A DNA stretch of 64,000 nt from Hyposmocoma kahamanoa (lineage: Eukaryota; Arthropoda; Insecta; Lepidoptera; Cosmopterigidae): contig NW_020654422.1 in NCBI RefSeq assembly GCF_003589595.1, forward strand, positions 18,339,118-18,403,117, written 5' to 3'. The position numbers and the translations under genes are program-made. Positions 63,691 to 64,000 of this stretch are shown piece after piece; the first letter of the stretch is position 1, and each line of letters begins with the position of its first letter. The notes under the pieces were generated by a model that was given only the letters and a program-made list of their open reading frames with translations, did not search any database and had not been told where the DNA came from.

Positions 63691-64000
63691 AACGTTAATT
63701 AGATCTATCGTAACTTGAATGTTAATGAGAGTGAAAGCCCATCTTGAGTTCGCGTTCATATATATAATTAACATATTTAATTAACTCTTGAAAGCGGTAA
63801 TGGCTTTTCTTCTCCATTTGACTTCGTAAAATAATTATAAGGATAAATATCTTTATGGTTTCACAAAACCTTTGAGAAGCAAAGATCTCTAGGTCATGTT
63901 TTAAACATTAAATGAAAAAAAACAAACAAATAACAAGATTAGCCAGTGAAATAAATAACGTGCCAGGAGCTGAGAAAGTTTTTAACGCTCTCTTAAAAGT
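63691..64000. other. AT-rich spacer to window end
   Basis: Nothing recognisable. Confidence 0.35.

Overview
The window looks like gene-poor, AT-rich nuclear DNA of an insect, most probably a moth or butterfly (Lepidoptera). The reasons are the kinds of repeats present: 5'-truncated non-LTR retrotransposons, several tRNA-like SINE families whose sequences resemble known lepidopteran SINEs, a dispersed repeat ending in a GTCGGTT motif, and a short degenerate array of the insect telomere pentamer TTAGG. The Lepidoptera assignment is inference from remembered repeat families, not from a database search. No host protein-coding gene, real tRNA, rRNA or CRISPR array could be supported. Almost all long open frames are chance frames inside repeats.

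Layout. 0-1.6 kb: a 5'-truncated LINE with an intact 411-codon reverse-transcriptase frame on the minus strand and a poly(A) tail at base 1, joined to a fragment of a second LINE. 1.6-19 kb: AT-rich spacer with scattered SINEs, a 475-bp TA-flanked inverted-repeat element (11.2 kb), and a GC-rich inverted repeat with a TATA-like box and hairpin (16.5 kb). 19-24 kb: a 424-bp long-TIR element, a LINE relic, a 286-bp MITE with an 8-bp target duplication, and a SINE split by another SINE. 24-34 kb: SINE copies, a composite SINE-plus-flank block repeated from 5.7 kb, a CpG-rich TTAA-flanked element interrupted by a SINE, and a LINE relic at 34 kb. 34-49 kb: a second copy of the 8-bp-TSD MITE inserted into a 119-bp tandem repeat, TTAGG-like pentamers, more SINEs and MITEs, and two more LINE relics. 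49-64 kb: a LINE relic at 49.2 kb, many SINE-A copies, the C-terminal end of an LTR-retrotransposon polyprotein, a 377-bp MITE with perfect 22-bp TIRs and an 8-bp TSD, a LINE 3' end, and a 582-bp TTAA-flanked element nested in a SINE.

How the parts relate. The dominant repeat is a roughly 300-bp A-tailed SINE-like element (called SINE-A here), present in about 33 full or partial copies. Its 3' end resembles the 3' end of the LINE at the start of the window, which suggests that LINE or a relative mobilised it. Three different tRNA-like SINE heads share one AT-rich tail, again suggesting a shared mobilising partner. Nested insertions allow relative dating: several MITEs are younger than the SINE-A copies they interrupt, while other SINE-A copies are younger than the MITE or SINE they interrupt. 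Repeat family letters and numbers are local labels made for this annotation. Boundaries were read by eye and are accurate to a few bases where target-site duplications are stated, and otherwise to about 5-20 bases.
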